64,000 bases of DNA from Notolepis coatsorum (Eukaryota > Chordata > Actinopteri > Aulopiformes > Paralepididae). The notes beneath the pieces were generated by a model that ran no database searches, was not told the DNA's origin, and worked only from the letters and a program-made list of their open reading frames with translations. Each line of letters opens with the position of its first letter. Position 1 is the first letter of the stretch. Both the position numbers and the translations under genes were made by a program. Shown here in pieces: positions 13,257 through 26,072 of the stretch. The stretch spans positions 51,117,125-51,181,124 of the forward strand of contig OZ020592.1 in the NCBI GenBank assembly GCA_963971535.1. The letters are read 5' to 3'.

Positions 13257-15245
13257 CTTAAGAATGGCAGCAATCATTTAATTGGTGTGCATGATTACTG
13301 TAAAACCAAATAGAGACCAATTGTTTGCCGACTATACCACTTTTGTTTTCGAGGTTAAAGTCCCCGTTTATACCATTTGATACCATCTAAATTAAAACAC
13401 ATGATAGGATACACATAGGTTTGTTTCTTATACCAGGTGAAAGCAAAACAACCTTTACGTGACAGGAGAGAGACTGACACTGAACCCGTTCATGCATGTA
13501 GAAATATATATATTTTATTATAACAAAAAGATAGTGATACGAATCTAATAACACACTAATTTACAATACTATAATATACAGAAATACAATAATACAATAC
13601 ACAACCCTATGGCGCCAACTAACTAAATAAACAAATTACTCTTTAAAATAATCGAGGCTACAAAATGTACATTACAGTAAGCAAATAAGCGTGGTGCAAG
13701 GCCGGCAGTCTAGTATGGGTGAACTGTGTGTGTGTGTGCATGAAGGATGCCGTCTGTTCCCAAGCCAGAGAGCGCTGGAAGTCCGTCCCCCTCAGACCTG
13801 CAATTACAAAATGAAGGCAGTCTTCGCGTTCGAACAGCCTATAGCGGCGACAGCTCTAATAGTGTTGGTAATCATGGACAGTACGCCGTTCTTGTAATAC
13901 TTACACAGGCGACCGGTTTAACCAGGTCGCTGCGTAGATCAGGAGTACAATGTAGTGTATCTGCCGACACCCTCCGGTCGAATCGTCTGTACGGGAAGCC
14001 CTCCACCGTCGGTAACTCACTTCCTCAACCTCCCATTCCTCTCCGTTCACCAACACTACCAGTCGAGGCGCCTCTTTCCCGAACAATGGCGTGGACCCAT
14101 GCCTTTCCTTATTCCCATTTGTAAAACATCCCTGCCGCCTCTTCCCGCACGTCCTGTCATCTCTTTCGTCTTCCTCATACACTATTGGCGTTTGCCTTAT
14201 ATGGCGCAGTGTCCAATTAGTGGTGGAAGTCAGTAGGCAATGTCCGGGGAAAACAAAGTTATTGCACACAACAGAATAACCAAAATCACAGTAATATTAA
14301 TGACAAAGAGAAATAATACAGATAGTTAGGTAAATATAAAATAAAGAGTGCTAGGCAAAACATAAAAAAAACTGAACATTCCTGACACCTGTCACATATA
14401 CAGTATTTGGTATGGATTACTTACTGTTATTACTATCTGTGGTAGCTCTCCACCTACACAAATAGTTTTTGAGCATGCACCTTCACGTGGTAGGCACATT
14501 AACTGTAGGTCAAACTCCCCAAACAAACAAGCACACCATTGATTTAATTGCCATATAAATCACATATAAAGATCTAACTATTACTCCTCTCTGAACATGA
14601 ATATAAAACAAAAGGGTGATCTATTAACTGTGTAAACCTTATGCAATATTCATCATTGATATTTGGATACTTGAAATCTGTATGAACTTGATACTAGTTA
14701 GTATCAAATGAAATAAGATGGAACAGCTCCATGTATTAATTGAATAAACAACAATGTGCTCATTACCAGTATGGTATTGTTTAAATTGTACAGCTTTTTG
14801 CACATCTTTGTCAGGGAATTCCAACAATTCTGGACCTGAATGTACCAGTTAATTGTAATCATCTCTCTCTCCTTATGTCTAGTCAAGCCAGGTTGTGGAG
14901 GAAAGAGACAGGGAGGAACAGGCTGTAGACTACTTTGCCCGTCTTGAGCCTGCTATGATGCAGGTGTTTTTACATCACCACCCAAAACAAGATTCAGCCA
15001 AGAGCGAGTGAGGTTCACTTGCACTGGTACACTTGTCCATGGCACTTACTACCCAGCTTTGTAGTGGTTTGGGGGAATAGTACAGTAGGTACGCATATTG
15101 TGTACTGGTGGGTGGTGTGCGACCAATTGTGGTGGGCCAAAAATACAGATGCATTAAAGGAAAGAAAAAAGGTCACTTTAAAGAAAAAGAAAAAAACATA
15201 ACTGGATGTTTTTGTATAGTATAAGGTAGTAGTATAGCATAGTGA
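13257..15245. other. No gene recognised
   Basis: 13500-13690 is AT-rich. A 122-codon minus-strand frame at 13901-14269 has acidic and basic clusters ('YEEDERDDRTCGKRRQG') but no domain I recognise, and a plus-strand frame overlaps it. I leave it uncalled. No transposon ends were found. Confidence 0.5.
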
Positions 15246-15253
15246 CATATAGT
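15246..15253. repeat. 8-bp target-site duplication, left
   Basis: CATATAGT, repeated exactly at 16778-16785. Confidence 0.9.
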
Positions 15254-15548
15254 CAGTAGCGGCTGGTACTATCTTCCATTGGTGGGTCGCAACTCGACGT
15301 TAGGTCGAGTTGAAAATGTAACGTAACGTTAATAAATGCTCTGGAGCAATCTCTCTCTCTGTCTCTCGGATCAATCCAACAAAAAATTAACATGTATATG
15401 TCATTTTAAACAACTCACCATTCATTCATTCATACATTATGCATCAGCAGCAGCAAAATTAATGTTATAGTTCACAACACAGCAGCGCGTTTTGAAGTGC
15501 TATTATCATCTCAGCATTTCATAGCCGCATTTCTCGGAGACACAGGAT

Positions 15549-15551
<3 letters not shown>

Positions 15552-15627
<76 letters not shown>

Positions 15628-15642
15628 GAGCGAGAGAGAGCG

Positions 15643-15683
<41 letters not shown>
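15552..15683. repeat. (GA)n microsatellite inside the hAT-like element
   Basis: About 132 bp of GA with a few GAGC/GAGT interruptions around 15625-15655. Ser/Leu-rich frames on the other strand are artefacts. Confidence 0.97.
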
Positions 15684-15687
<4 letters not shown>

Positions 15688-16256
15688 TATCGCAAATCTA
15701 CCTTGTTGTTGTTAAGTTGACAGCAGGCAGAAGGGCTTGATAAAGTATATCCACTGACCACTCCATTGTCCAGACCACTCCATTGTCCATGCATGTCCCT
15801 CCACACTGCATCCATATATAGCTTATAGCCAACAAGTACTGTGTGAGCTAACAACAAATAGCTGCATCACAACACAACAGCATAAACTCACTTTGTTTAA
15901 TTGAAACGTGGTGGGCTTGATAAAGTGTATAATCCGCTGTTGATGATGTATATCCAGACCACTGTCCACTGTCCAGACTGCATCCGCCATATAGCTTGTT
16001 AGCCAAGTGTTAGCTCAGCTGTTAGCACCACACAACAACAACAAGTACTTGATTTCTTTGTCCATTTCCGCGTCGAACAGACTGCAAACTACCTGGCGTT
16101 CTATCAAACTCTAACCTTAACCAACTTTGAAAGAGTGCCTAAGCTTAACCGTCGAAAGAACTTGCAGTCACGCTCTAAGATAAATAGCTGCATCTCACAA
16201 CAACACAACTATCTCTACCAAGCTAGAAAACCTAAAATTGGAACATAGAAAAGTGG

Positions 16257-16352
16257 CGTCGGCCAATCAGAGAGCGTCTCCGCGAAATGCTGCTACGGAA
16301 AAAAAACTGACGTCGGCCAATCAGAGAGCGTCTCCGCGAAATGCGGCTATGG
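16257..16352. repeat. 54-bp tandem pair
   Basis: Two copies beginning 'cgtcggccaatcagagag' at 16257 and 16311, with only a few differences. A third related fragment, 'gagaaatgcggcagg', is repeated at about 16530-16558. Each copy has a CCAAT-box-like 'ggccaatcag'. Confidence 0.88.
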
Positions 16353-16785
16353 AAATTCTTGACGCTGCTGCTTAGACCGCTTCAAATCGCGCCCGGTTTC
16401 CAACATAATACATCATATTTCAACGCACAGCGCGTTACGCACTGATTGGCTGCGACGGATACAGCGATCAAACAGTGACGCGCACTCAGAGCGCTATTGC
16501 GTCTAGCCCGGGCCGAGACATACGGCTAGGAGAAATGCGGCAGGAGAAATGCGGCAGGAGTGAGTCACTTCCTGTTCAGGAAAACAAGTATTTTTTATTT
16601 TTATATATTAACGTTATATTGTGCATTGGAAACACAAACATACTTAAAATGAGTAAATATTATTCATTTTAAACATGTTTATATTATTTATAAGGCTATA
16701 AAACAATTTTTTTTTCTTCTTCTCTCATTTAACAGGTGGGTCGGCGCCCTAGCGCCCCTGGTGGCCAGCCGCCACTGCATATAGT

Positions 16786-18017
<1,232 letters not shown>

Positions 18018-18118
18018 CGGTTTGTGTGTGTTTGTGTGTGTGTGTGTATGTGCACACGTGTGAGTGTTTGTGTGTGTGTGAGTGTGCGCGCACACACACA
18101 CACACACACACGTGCACA
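18018..18118. repeat. (TG)n-(CG)-(CA)n imperfect palindrome
   Basis: TG-rich sequence runs into GTGCGCGC at about 18084-18091 and then a CA run to about 18111, so the centre can fold on itself. Alternating purine-pyrimidine with a CG core favours Z-DNA. Confidence 0.85.
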
Positions 18119-18276
18119 TCGTAACTCAAGTATGAATGCGTAAAAGTGGGTCACAGCTGCCAATATGAAAGCATATTGCCCCGCTTTTCTCCGAGCAGGG
18201 TCTTTCCTTGGGCAGAAAGGAGAAGTGAACGTGTGCATTAACCTTGTCCTTTCCACCAGCCTTAGACAACCCAATG

Positions 18277-18351
18277 TCCAGCCCCATGTCCAATCAGACG
18301 GCAGCGAGGAGTGGTATCCAGCCCCATGTCCAATCAGACGGCAGCGAGGAG
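18277..18351. repeat. 40-bp direct tandem duplication
   Basis: The 35-bp unit beginning 'tccagccccatgtccaatc' occurs at 18277 and again at 18317, identical by eye. Confidence 0.9.
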
Positions 18352-18988
18352 CGCACAAGGTCGACACTAAATCATTCATTCTGCAGAAAGGAGAGCATGC
18401 TGATGTGCGCTATCCGTTGATTTATCATTTATCTTTTGTATCTACAATCTAGGAAGCTTGTTTCCCAAGTTGGCATCATTTGCGAGACTGTACTTTCTTT
18501 TTTGTGGATGGCTTTAAAAGGGGGGGGGGGGGTGGATGGCTTTAAAGGGGAATACCACCCATTTTAAGAATTCACGTAATGTTCTTCCTGTGCCCCAGGA
18601 CAGTTGAATCAGTATGAGTGAACACGCACCACTCTCTCCTGAAGCTAGAAATCAGAAAGAAAACCCTCCAAACTGGGATGTAAAATCATAGACATTGAAC
18701 AGGGCTCTTTATGAGGTCATAAAATGTTCCTGTGAGTTCTTGCACCCAAATGATGCTCTAATTCTGGTTCAGCCCTTCTCTCGTGCTAGAATATGAACCT
18801 CATTTGAGAGTTCACACAAACATCTTCTGGCCTCATAAAGTCAGAGTCCCATTCATTGTCTATGGAGCACAGCCAAACTTTACAGCCCAGTGGCATCACT
18901 AATTTGAGGGTTCTCTCTCTGAATCCTATAGTTTTAGGAGAGAAAGGTGCGTGTTTGCAAATACTGTTCAAACTTCCATTTATATTGT
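18352..18988. other. Possible old interspersed repeat
   Basis: A G run at 18520-18533 is followed by 'aataccacccattttaag', a phrase that recurs in reverse orientation near 46936-46960. I suspect a dispersed repeat family but cannot define its ends. Confidence 0.35.
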
Positions 18989-19007
18989 TGGGTCATAGTG
19001 ACTTCTT
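18989..19007. repeat. 19-bp target-site duplication, left
   Basis: TGGGTCATAGTGACTTCTT, repeated exactly at 19503-19521, brackets the SINE. Confidence 0.92.
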
Positions 19008-19502
19008 TTTTATTTTTTTTTATTGGTCTTTTTCCCCCTCCATTTTTTCCTCCGATTTTCTCCCATCCCAATGTTAGTCGTATGCCAATTCCCAGTCCCT
19101 TAGTGGTCGCTGCGCTTTACCCCCCACAGTCAGATCATTTGGGAGAGTGGAGGCTACCACGTGCTTCCTCCGACACACGTCCAGCCAATCACTGCTTCTT
19201 TTCACCTGGCAGCGCGGATTCTCATTGAGAGGGCGTAGCGTGTGGGAGGACCACACTATCCCCCTCACGTCCAATCCGCGCTTAGCAGGCGCCCCGACCG
19301 AACTGTAGGAGTCGCTGTTTACAACGACCCGGACCCACCCCGCCAGCTTCTCCCACCCTCTGATACAGCCAATTGTATCAGTGCAGACGGCCAGCCAAGC
19401 TAGTGACAACCCCGGAGCTGTGAGCTGGATTGGAACAGGCGAACCAAGCTCACAGCTCCGGGGCTGGTGACGAACGCAATCTCCGCTCGACCACCTAACC
19501 GC
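19008..19502 (-). mobile_element. Long tRNA-headed SINE, copy 1
   Basis: On the minus strand this ~495-bp element starts with a tRNA-like head ('gcggttaggtggtcgagcgg'). It continues through a central region with 'gtcggaggaagcacgtgg' and 'gggactgggaattggcat', and ends 'gggatgggagaaaatcgg' plus an A-rich tail. The same order of landmarks appears in the plus-strand copy at 49815-50267. The exact 19-bp flanking duplication shows that it is complete and mobilised by a LINE. A 'gctgtgagct...' stretch is present twice in inverted form at about 19417-19463, so the RNA could form a hairpin. Confidence 0.88.
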
Positions 19503-19521
19503 TGGGTCATAGTGACTTCTT
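19503..19521. repeat. 19-bp target-site duplication, right
   Basis: Exact match to 18989-19007. Confidence 0.92.
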
Positions 19522-19599
19522 ATATATTCCATTTGCTTTTTTATTATCATATCAGCAAAGATAGCAGAAAAGGAAAAAAGAACATGGATGAGTTACACA

Positions 19600-20067
<468 letters not shown>

Positions 20068-20075
20068 ATAGAAAT
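20068..20075. repeat. 8-bp target-site duplication of MITE, left
   Basis: ATAGAAAT, matched by ATAAAAAT at 20351-20358 with one difference. Confidence 0.7.
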
Positions 20076-20350
20076 TAGGGATGTCCGATATTATCGGCCT
20101 ACCGATATTATCGGCCGATATCGGCATTAAAATGTGATATCGGAAAATATCGGTAGGCCCTATCGGTTTTCAAAAAAATATAAATACATTTATTTTAATT
20201 TTTTTTACATTTCTATAGAAATGATGTCCGATATTATCGGCCGATATCGGCATTAAAATGTGATATCGGTTGATATCGGTATCGGAAATTAAGAGTTGGA
20301 CAATATCGGTATATCGGTATCGGTAAAAAAGCCAATATCGAGCATCCCTA
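20076..20350. mobile_element. 275-bp palindrome-rich MITE (hAT-type)
   Basis: The left end is TAGGGATGTCCGATATT and the reversed right end is TAGGGATGCTCGATATT, giving inverted repeats flanked by a near-perfect 8-bp duplication, which suggests hAT. The interior is dominated by repeats of ATCGGCCGAT and GATATCGG-type palindromes. No coding capacity is present. Confidence 0.8.
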
Positions 20351-20358
20351 ATAAAAAT

Positions 20359-21559
20359 ATAACAGAGCAGTGCATCGCTCTTAATACATGAAGCAGACAT
20401 GTTCCGCCAACATTTCACACCCCTTCATCACGTAACTGGGATTGGTTACTGACATGCAAACAATACAATGTGCTCTGACACTGTTTCATTAGTGTTTTGG
20501 GACAGAGGGTGGAATGTTACTTTTCAGGGAATTGAAATTATGCAGAATGAGGAAAAGAGTATGCTAGATTAGCCACCCCTCAATACCCAGCGCACCCATA
20601 CCCCTCTCTCTATATATCTATCTCTCGCTTTCTCTGTGAACCTAATTAAATTGGTCCAATGCGATTGGGCTTTGTGTGAGGAGGTTAGGCAGGGAGAGAG
20701 CGTTGTCTCTAAATTGAGATTGGATCCTGCGCAACCTGACTATTATCTATCAAACCCGACACATTTACATCACTCACACAGTGTGGTTGGACATTATCAA
20801 TACCATTTCTCAGTCTATTAGCCAGAGTTCATTTCCTCCGGAGGCTGTTTTCATGCGCGTTGGGCCATCATTAGCCACACAGAAACCAATACATAGTTGG
20901 GGGAGAGTGAGTCGGCGCTGCTGTTGACAGTAATTGGATCGTGCCAGCGTTGTGTGCGCCGAAGAGAGGAACAAAATGCCCTTTTAAAGCGCGACCAACT
21001 CGGTCTGTCACCACCAGGCCTACTTACAAGTCCTTACATGAACCTAATGTCACATTAGGCCCTATTTAGATGTTCATATGGGAATAAACTCTGATGTTAG
21101 ACTCCAATTAGCAATCTTTGGAGGACCCATAGTGGTATTTTGGATGGAGGTATTATTTAAGAACTGGAATTTAAGAAGGATGGCAAAACCCAGCGCATAC
21201 ACCAATATATGGAAGCCCTGAGAGGGACGCTCAGTAAACAATCGCAGTCCTCTAGTTTGTAGTCCTTGATTTTGGAAAGGAAGTGATAGGGAGAGTACTG
21301 TATCACATGACTGATCTGGAGGAGAGGCGTACTAGCGGCAGCATAGTAGCTACCTGCCTGAGAACATTTGGAGTGGTTGGGGAGTCTTTCTTTGTTTTGA
21401 TGGATTTTAATTGTTTTCTTTTGATGAACATTACTGCTACTGAAGACACCAAGGCCTTGGTCGTCTTTTCATCTGGAGCTTCTTTGTTTGATACTTTGTT
21501 TTTGAGTTCTCTTTCAGTCAACTTTGTTTGACACCGCTCCTCTATGGGTTATAGCATCT
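20359..21559. other. No gene recognised
   Basis: Frames are short (the longest is 82 codons at 21283-21531) and have no motif. No repeat structure is seen apart from the flanking elements. Confidence 0.5.
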
Positions 21560-23800
21560 TCAATGCTATCAGCTTGAAGCTCTTATACAGGCCTATAGGC
21601 AAAAGGATTGGACAGCACGTGGCGAGCCCCGCCCTCCCCAGAGGTATATAAACGTATGCCGTCATCCTTTCCCTTCACTATTTTAGCTATTCTAGCTAAT
21701 AGCTCAGCTTAACTGTTTCATTGGAATACCTCTATTCAATTGAGTCTTTTCTTGGAATTCAATGTGTTTTATTTTTTTTGGTTGTGTGGTCGGGCTGCTG
21801 ACTTTACTATATTAGCTGCTTGTTGGTTTTCACCTCAAGGAATACAAATAATGTTATTTTCTACGGCTCTAACATTGTAGCTCCTCCAATGTAGCGTTAA
21901 GCTCTGTAAAGCCTCAGTTTGCCCGGGGCCAGGGCCAAACAGTCACCTCCACTGTCCAAAATAAATTTAAATAAAGATGGCTTTTGTCCGAGAGGAAAGG
22001 TTGATAAACCAAAAAGAGAAAATGTCATGTGTCACAAAATGTGCTGGGGAGAGAGAGAGAACAGCATGCAGATTATGGTTCATTTGGACGACTTTCTTAT
22101 TGAGTCTATGGGGCAGGCAGTCAAGAACACAGAGAATGTTGTGCGCCACCTAAAAGCCAAGGACCAAGGAGAAGAACTTCTTGGTCTGGAAACAGGAGAG
22201 ATTTTCTGGGTCCAAGAATAAACTCAGGTGCTCCGTGTCAGAGCAGAGGGCGGAGGCGTTTCACAGATGTGTTTCAGCTCAGCGCCAGGGTGAGATTAAA
22301 ATTGAGACCTTTGGGAATAACGTCCTCTATGATAGCAGTTATCCCCTTAGGCCTTTTGTTGATGAGGGATTTTCAGCACTGTTTTTTTTCTCTAAAACTG
22401 AATGTGTCCCGACAACAGGGAGGTCCTAGTCACACCCCTATGCATGAGAGCGCATCTAGCTTGGAGAGACCCCTCCCTTCTGTCTCTAGTGGCTATGGGA
22501 GTAGTCACGCACAGATGCCTCTCTCACAGGCTGTGGGGCAGTTTTCCAGGGGCAAGCGGTCAATGGCGTGCGGAAGGCCTCTCAGAGCCTATCCCACATA
22601 AATTGGCTAGAATTGTACACAGTGTCCCTGACCCCAAGGCATTTTCTTCGCTTCCTTTTGGGTCAGCATGTGTTGATATAAACCAGGAATGCGTCAGTGG
22701 TCTTGTTCATAAACAGGCAGGGTGGCACAAGCTCACGTCAGCTCCACTTGCTGCCTCGTATGAATCTGTTATGGGACTGAGCCCACTTAGCTGCCGTAGA
22801 TCTTTCCTCATCCAGAGAACACTGTCCGCTGACCAGGATGCACCTCTCGGGGTGCATTATGCCTTCCCACCAACCCACCTCATCCCTGCCACTCTAGAGA
22901 GGGTGAGTGAGGGTGGGGTGTTTCTCTCTTATACTGATAGCACCCCATTGGCACAGGGGGGTGGCTGGCAGAGCTAGCCAGGCTGTTGATCAGGGAACCA
23001 TGGCAACTTCCCCTGCACAAAGACCTATTGGCACAGGCCAGAGGGGAGATATGGCATCCATGGCCAGAGTTGTGGGGCCTATGAGCTTGGTCCCTGAGAG
23101 GTCCAAGTTGAATATGGAGGGGTTGCCAGCTACAGTAATGTCATTGCAACCATCCAGAATGATAGGGCCCCATCTACTACATCAGCATATGATCTTAAGT
23201 GGAATGTTGTACAGGCCTGGTATCCTATATTCATGTTCTATACTATAGGATATATATAGTCTTTTCTGCTGGAACGTTTGGAGCAAGGCAAGGCCTATTA
23301 AAGTCTATCTGCCTGCCATGTGGCTTTTGGGGATATCACAGCAGGGGCGCATCCTTTGGTCTGACATGTGCATAGGCTGAGCCTAGTTTCAAAATCATTG
23401 GTTCCTTTGTGGGTCCTAGCCCTGGTGTTGGTGCTATGTGTGATGCTCCACTTGAACCTTTAGTTAAGCTTATAAAGGTTAAGCTTATACAACAGGCCTG
23501 CTGCTTGCGTTTGCTTTTCAGCTAAACGTGTGGGTGAGTTTCATGCTTTCACCCATCATGTATGCAGTTTACCCAGGCGGGTTCGAGGGGTTCCTCAGGC
23601 CCAATGCAGCTTTCATGCCTACGGTGTTCAATTATTATTGTTGCCTGGCTATGGATATCTCTGCTTTCCACCTTTCTCTTCAAAGGAACAGAAGAGACTG
23701 AATGCGTTGTTCCCAGTATGGACCCTGCATATTTAGACTGAGCTAGCCGATTAATGTCCATAAGAGAGGTTGACAGACACTGGCACGTTCCAACCCTCCA
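21560..23800 (+). pseudogene. DIRS-like retrotransposon remnant (RT, RNase H, tyrosine recombinase)
   Basis: DIRS elements use a reverse transcriptase plus a tyrosine recombinase rather than an integrase. A TATA-like 'tatataaacg' near 21643 may belong to the 5' region. Coding signs, in changing frames, are the RT catalytic box 'HLDDFLI' (22081-22101), the RT tail 'IAVIPLGLLLMRDFQ' (about 22338-22380), an RNase H start 'TDASLTGCGAVF' (22511), 'HINWLE' (22595-22612), and a recombinase 'FSAKRVGEFHAFT' (about 23515-23555) holding the first catalytic Arg. The gag and the N-terminal half of RT are gone, and several frameshifts and stops separate the pieces. The 191-codon frame at 22402 is mostly out of the true frame. 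Not functional. Confidence 0.82.
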
Positions 23801-24425
23801 TTAGAGTAGCATTAGATTTGTGTTCACCGGGTTTAGTTAGGATCAAAGTCCAAGTCAAAACATTAGGTAGGGATGGATACCGGTTGAGATGTAGGCCTCT
23901 TGGTTAACATTAGCATTATCACCTCTTAGCTTAGGCTAATAACTTACCCCTAGACAAGTTATGGTTAGTGTAAGATTAATTTCAACCTTCATCGCCTCCG
24001 CCCGTGCCATCTCTGTTGTCTGCGTTGTGTTGTTTGTTTCATTGAGGCAATCGTTTGTGGTGGAATTCCGTCCTCCCACGGCTTACTGGCTGAGACACCC
24101 CTATCTCGCCCCAGTGCATTTTGAACAATCGTACACTGAAGTCGGACTGTTTATATAAAAAAGGATGTTTATTTACAATAAAACAGAGGTCTAATACAGG
24201 ATGAAAAATGAAGGAGGAAAAATGAAAGTCTAAGCAAAGCTAAGAAAATATCTATCTATCTGTCTCATTCTCTCTCTCGTCGTTGGTCTGCTTACCTCTC
24301 TCTAGCTCGCTCTCCTCCTCTCGTCAGGAGGGCCGCCTTCCTCTTACTCTGATGTTGCTCTCTGCTCTGTCAGAACCCAAAAAGCCCAAAGCCCAAAGCT
24401 TTCCTATCGGTTTCGTATCTTAAAC

Positions 24426-24428
<3 letters not shown>
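23801..24428. other. No gene recognised
   Basis: Short frames only. 24240-24340 is pyrimidine-rich and leads into the CT repeat. Confidence 0.5.
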
Positions 24429-24521
<93 letters not shown>

Positions 24522-24565
24522 GTCCAGCCTCGCCCCCCCTCCTTTCCTTGGGGGGGGGGGGGGGG
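24429..24565. repeat. (CT)n microsatellite and G run
   Basis: About 89 bp of CT (24429-24517), a short spacer, then sixteen consecutive G at 24550-24565. Confidence 0.96.
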
Positions 24566-24917
24566 TGTCTGTCTACTGAGCGTGGTGACATGGGGGGGAT
24601 ATCCCATGCGGGGGCTGATCTCAACGATAAAGGGGTAGAAGAAGCCGAAGATGTCCTTTGTTTTGACTAGAGACATTTTGGATAATCATGCCGAATTAAC
24701 ACCGGTACACACACATTTTCCGTGGGATTGTTATAAACTTTGGACCTGTACTACATAGGACTTCAGGCTATGGAACCGTTATGTTTTCCAGCTCCTACTT
24801 CTCAGCTGGAACTTAAAAACAGGCATCTGGCAACCAGGAAACAGAAATGTGAGTACACAAAACTTTGACTTCAGTGTTTGTTCAAACCTCTGTTACTCTA
24901 TTTCATTAGCTCAAACT

Positions 24918-24922
24918 CAAAG
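24918..24922. repeat. 5-bp target-site duplication, left (gypsy-1)
   Basis: CAAAG, repeated exactly at 31613-31617. Confidence 0.9.
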
Positions 24923-26072
24923 TGTTATGGTTTGACACCGACCCCAAACGCTAACGACACAAGAGAGTAGGATTCAGAGTTGCCAAAAACGAGGGCTTGT
25001 TTATTTGATATATGAATAAGTGAAACAGGGAAAGCAGGTCAACAAGAAACAGGTACAATGAACAAGGGGCAAAGTTCTGCTGCTCTGCAGCTTCTCCCGG
25101 AAGGGTAGTCTTGGGAAGCAGGAGCAGACCTCTGTACCGCTCTGCAGACTCTCACGGCGGACCTCTCAGATGTTGTGCAAGACCGAGAGAGGGAGAGAGG
25201 GAACGGGTCAGTGACAGAGCAGACTTGAAACGAGCTGGAGGACAGGGTGTTATATTCTTCGTGTTAAACAACACAGTGATGTGCAATCTTCCAAAAACAG
25301 CCCAAGTGAAATATCTTCATGTAATCACACAGTGAGCAAAATCCAAACACCGTCCAAATGTGAAATACTATCTTCGTGTAAATACACAGTGAGCAAAAAT
25401 CCAAACACAGTCCAAATGTGAAACAATATCTTCGTGTAAATACACAGTGAGCAAAAATCCAAACACAGTCCAAATGTGAAATAATATCTTCGTGTAAATA
25501 CACAGTGGGAGGTGGAAGATCCCAAAATATTATTCCATAAAGGAAAGGGCAAAAACGATAAAGGCTGGGTGAGTGACTGTCTGACAAAAAGGTGGTAGAC
25601 TTCAGTGTAAAGGTTACACACGAAAATAGGAAATAGGTCAAGACAGTCAATCTAGAAAACTCACCCAGACGAGCTGCGTAAAGGAACAGGAACAAACAGT
25701 GGAGGCGAGCGCGCGCCACGGAGCAGGTATCCAAGCGAAGGCTTCTAGGAATTTCCTGGAGAATAGCACAGTGAAACAGAAGCAACGGGGAAAAACATCC
25801 AGCGACAAATCAAGACGAACCAACAACTTAGGGTGGGGAAAACGGGGTATAAATAATGAGGGATCGATTGATTGAAAGGCAGTGACAGCTGGGGAATGTG
25901 ATTGAAAAGCGTGGGGAAGTGAGGGAACCAATCAGCGACGTCTCAGATGACGTCAGCGGGGAGAAACGTGTGAACGAGGGAATTGAAATACCTGACAGAA
26001 AAATGAATGAAAACAAAGCGAGGGTGGTTAAAGGAACAGAACGAGTGAGAAGGCAAGGACAGAAACCTCACA
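24923..26072 (-). repeat. gypsy-1 3' LTR
   Basis: 1150 bp, identical by eye to 30463-31612. On the minus strand it carries a TATA-like TATTTATA, 58-bp internal repeats and an AATAAA signal near 24998-25004, about 75 bases before its end, suited to transcript termination. Confidence 0.95.
25314..25508. repeat. 58-bp tandem repeats in the LTR
   Basis: About 3.4 units, starting at 25314, 25371, 25429 and 25487, each with 'cacagtgagcaaaaatcc'. The array is duplicated in the other LTR at about 30854-31048. Repeats upstream or within R of an LTR often act as enhancers, but nothing here proves that role. Confidence 0.88.

Larger units (their letters stand above)
15254..16777. mobile_element. hAT-like non-autonomous DNA transposon
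   Basis: The left end reads CAGTAGCGGCTGGT and the right end, reversed, CAGTGGCGGCTGGC, so the terminal inverted repeats begin CAGTRGCGGCTGG. An exact 8-bp duplication flanks them. Short CAG-starting repeats with an 8-bp duplication are the hAT signature. The 1524-bp interior has no transposase frame. It holds a GA microsatellite, two diverged copies of a ~170-bp unit (about 15735-15895 and 15910-16080) and a 54-bp tandem pair. Movement would need a transposase from another element. Confidence 0.88.

Noticed and set aside
22402..22977. 191-codon plus-strand frame as an independent gene
   Set aside because: The DIRS RNase H motif lies in a different frame across the same bases. This frame is partly a shadow of a decayed DIRS element.
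25293..25508. CRISPR-like array of 58-bp repeats
   Set aside because: The units are contiguous tandem repeats with no spacers, inside a eukaryotic LTR.
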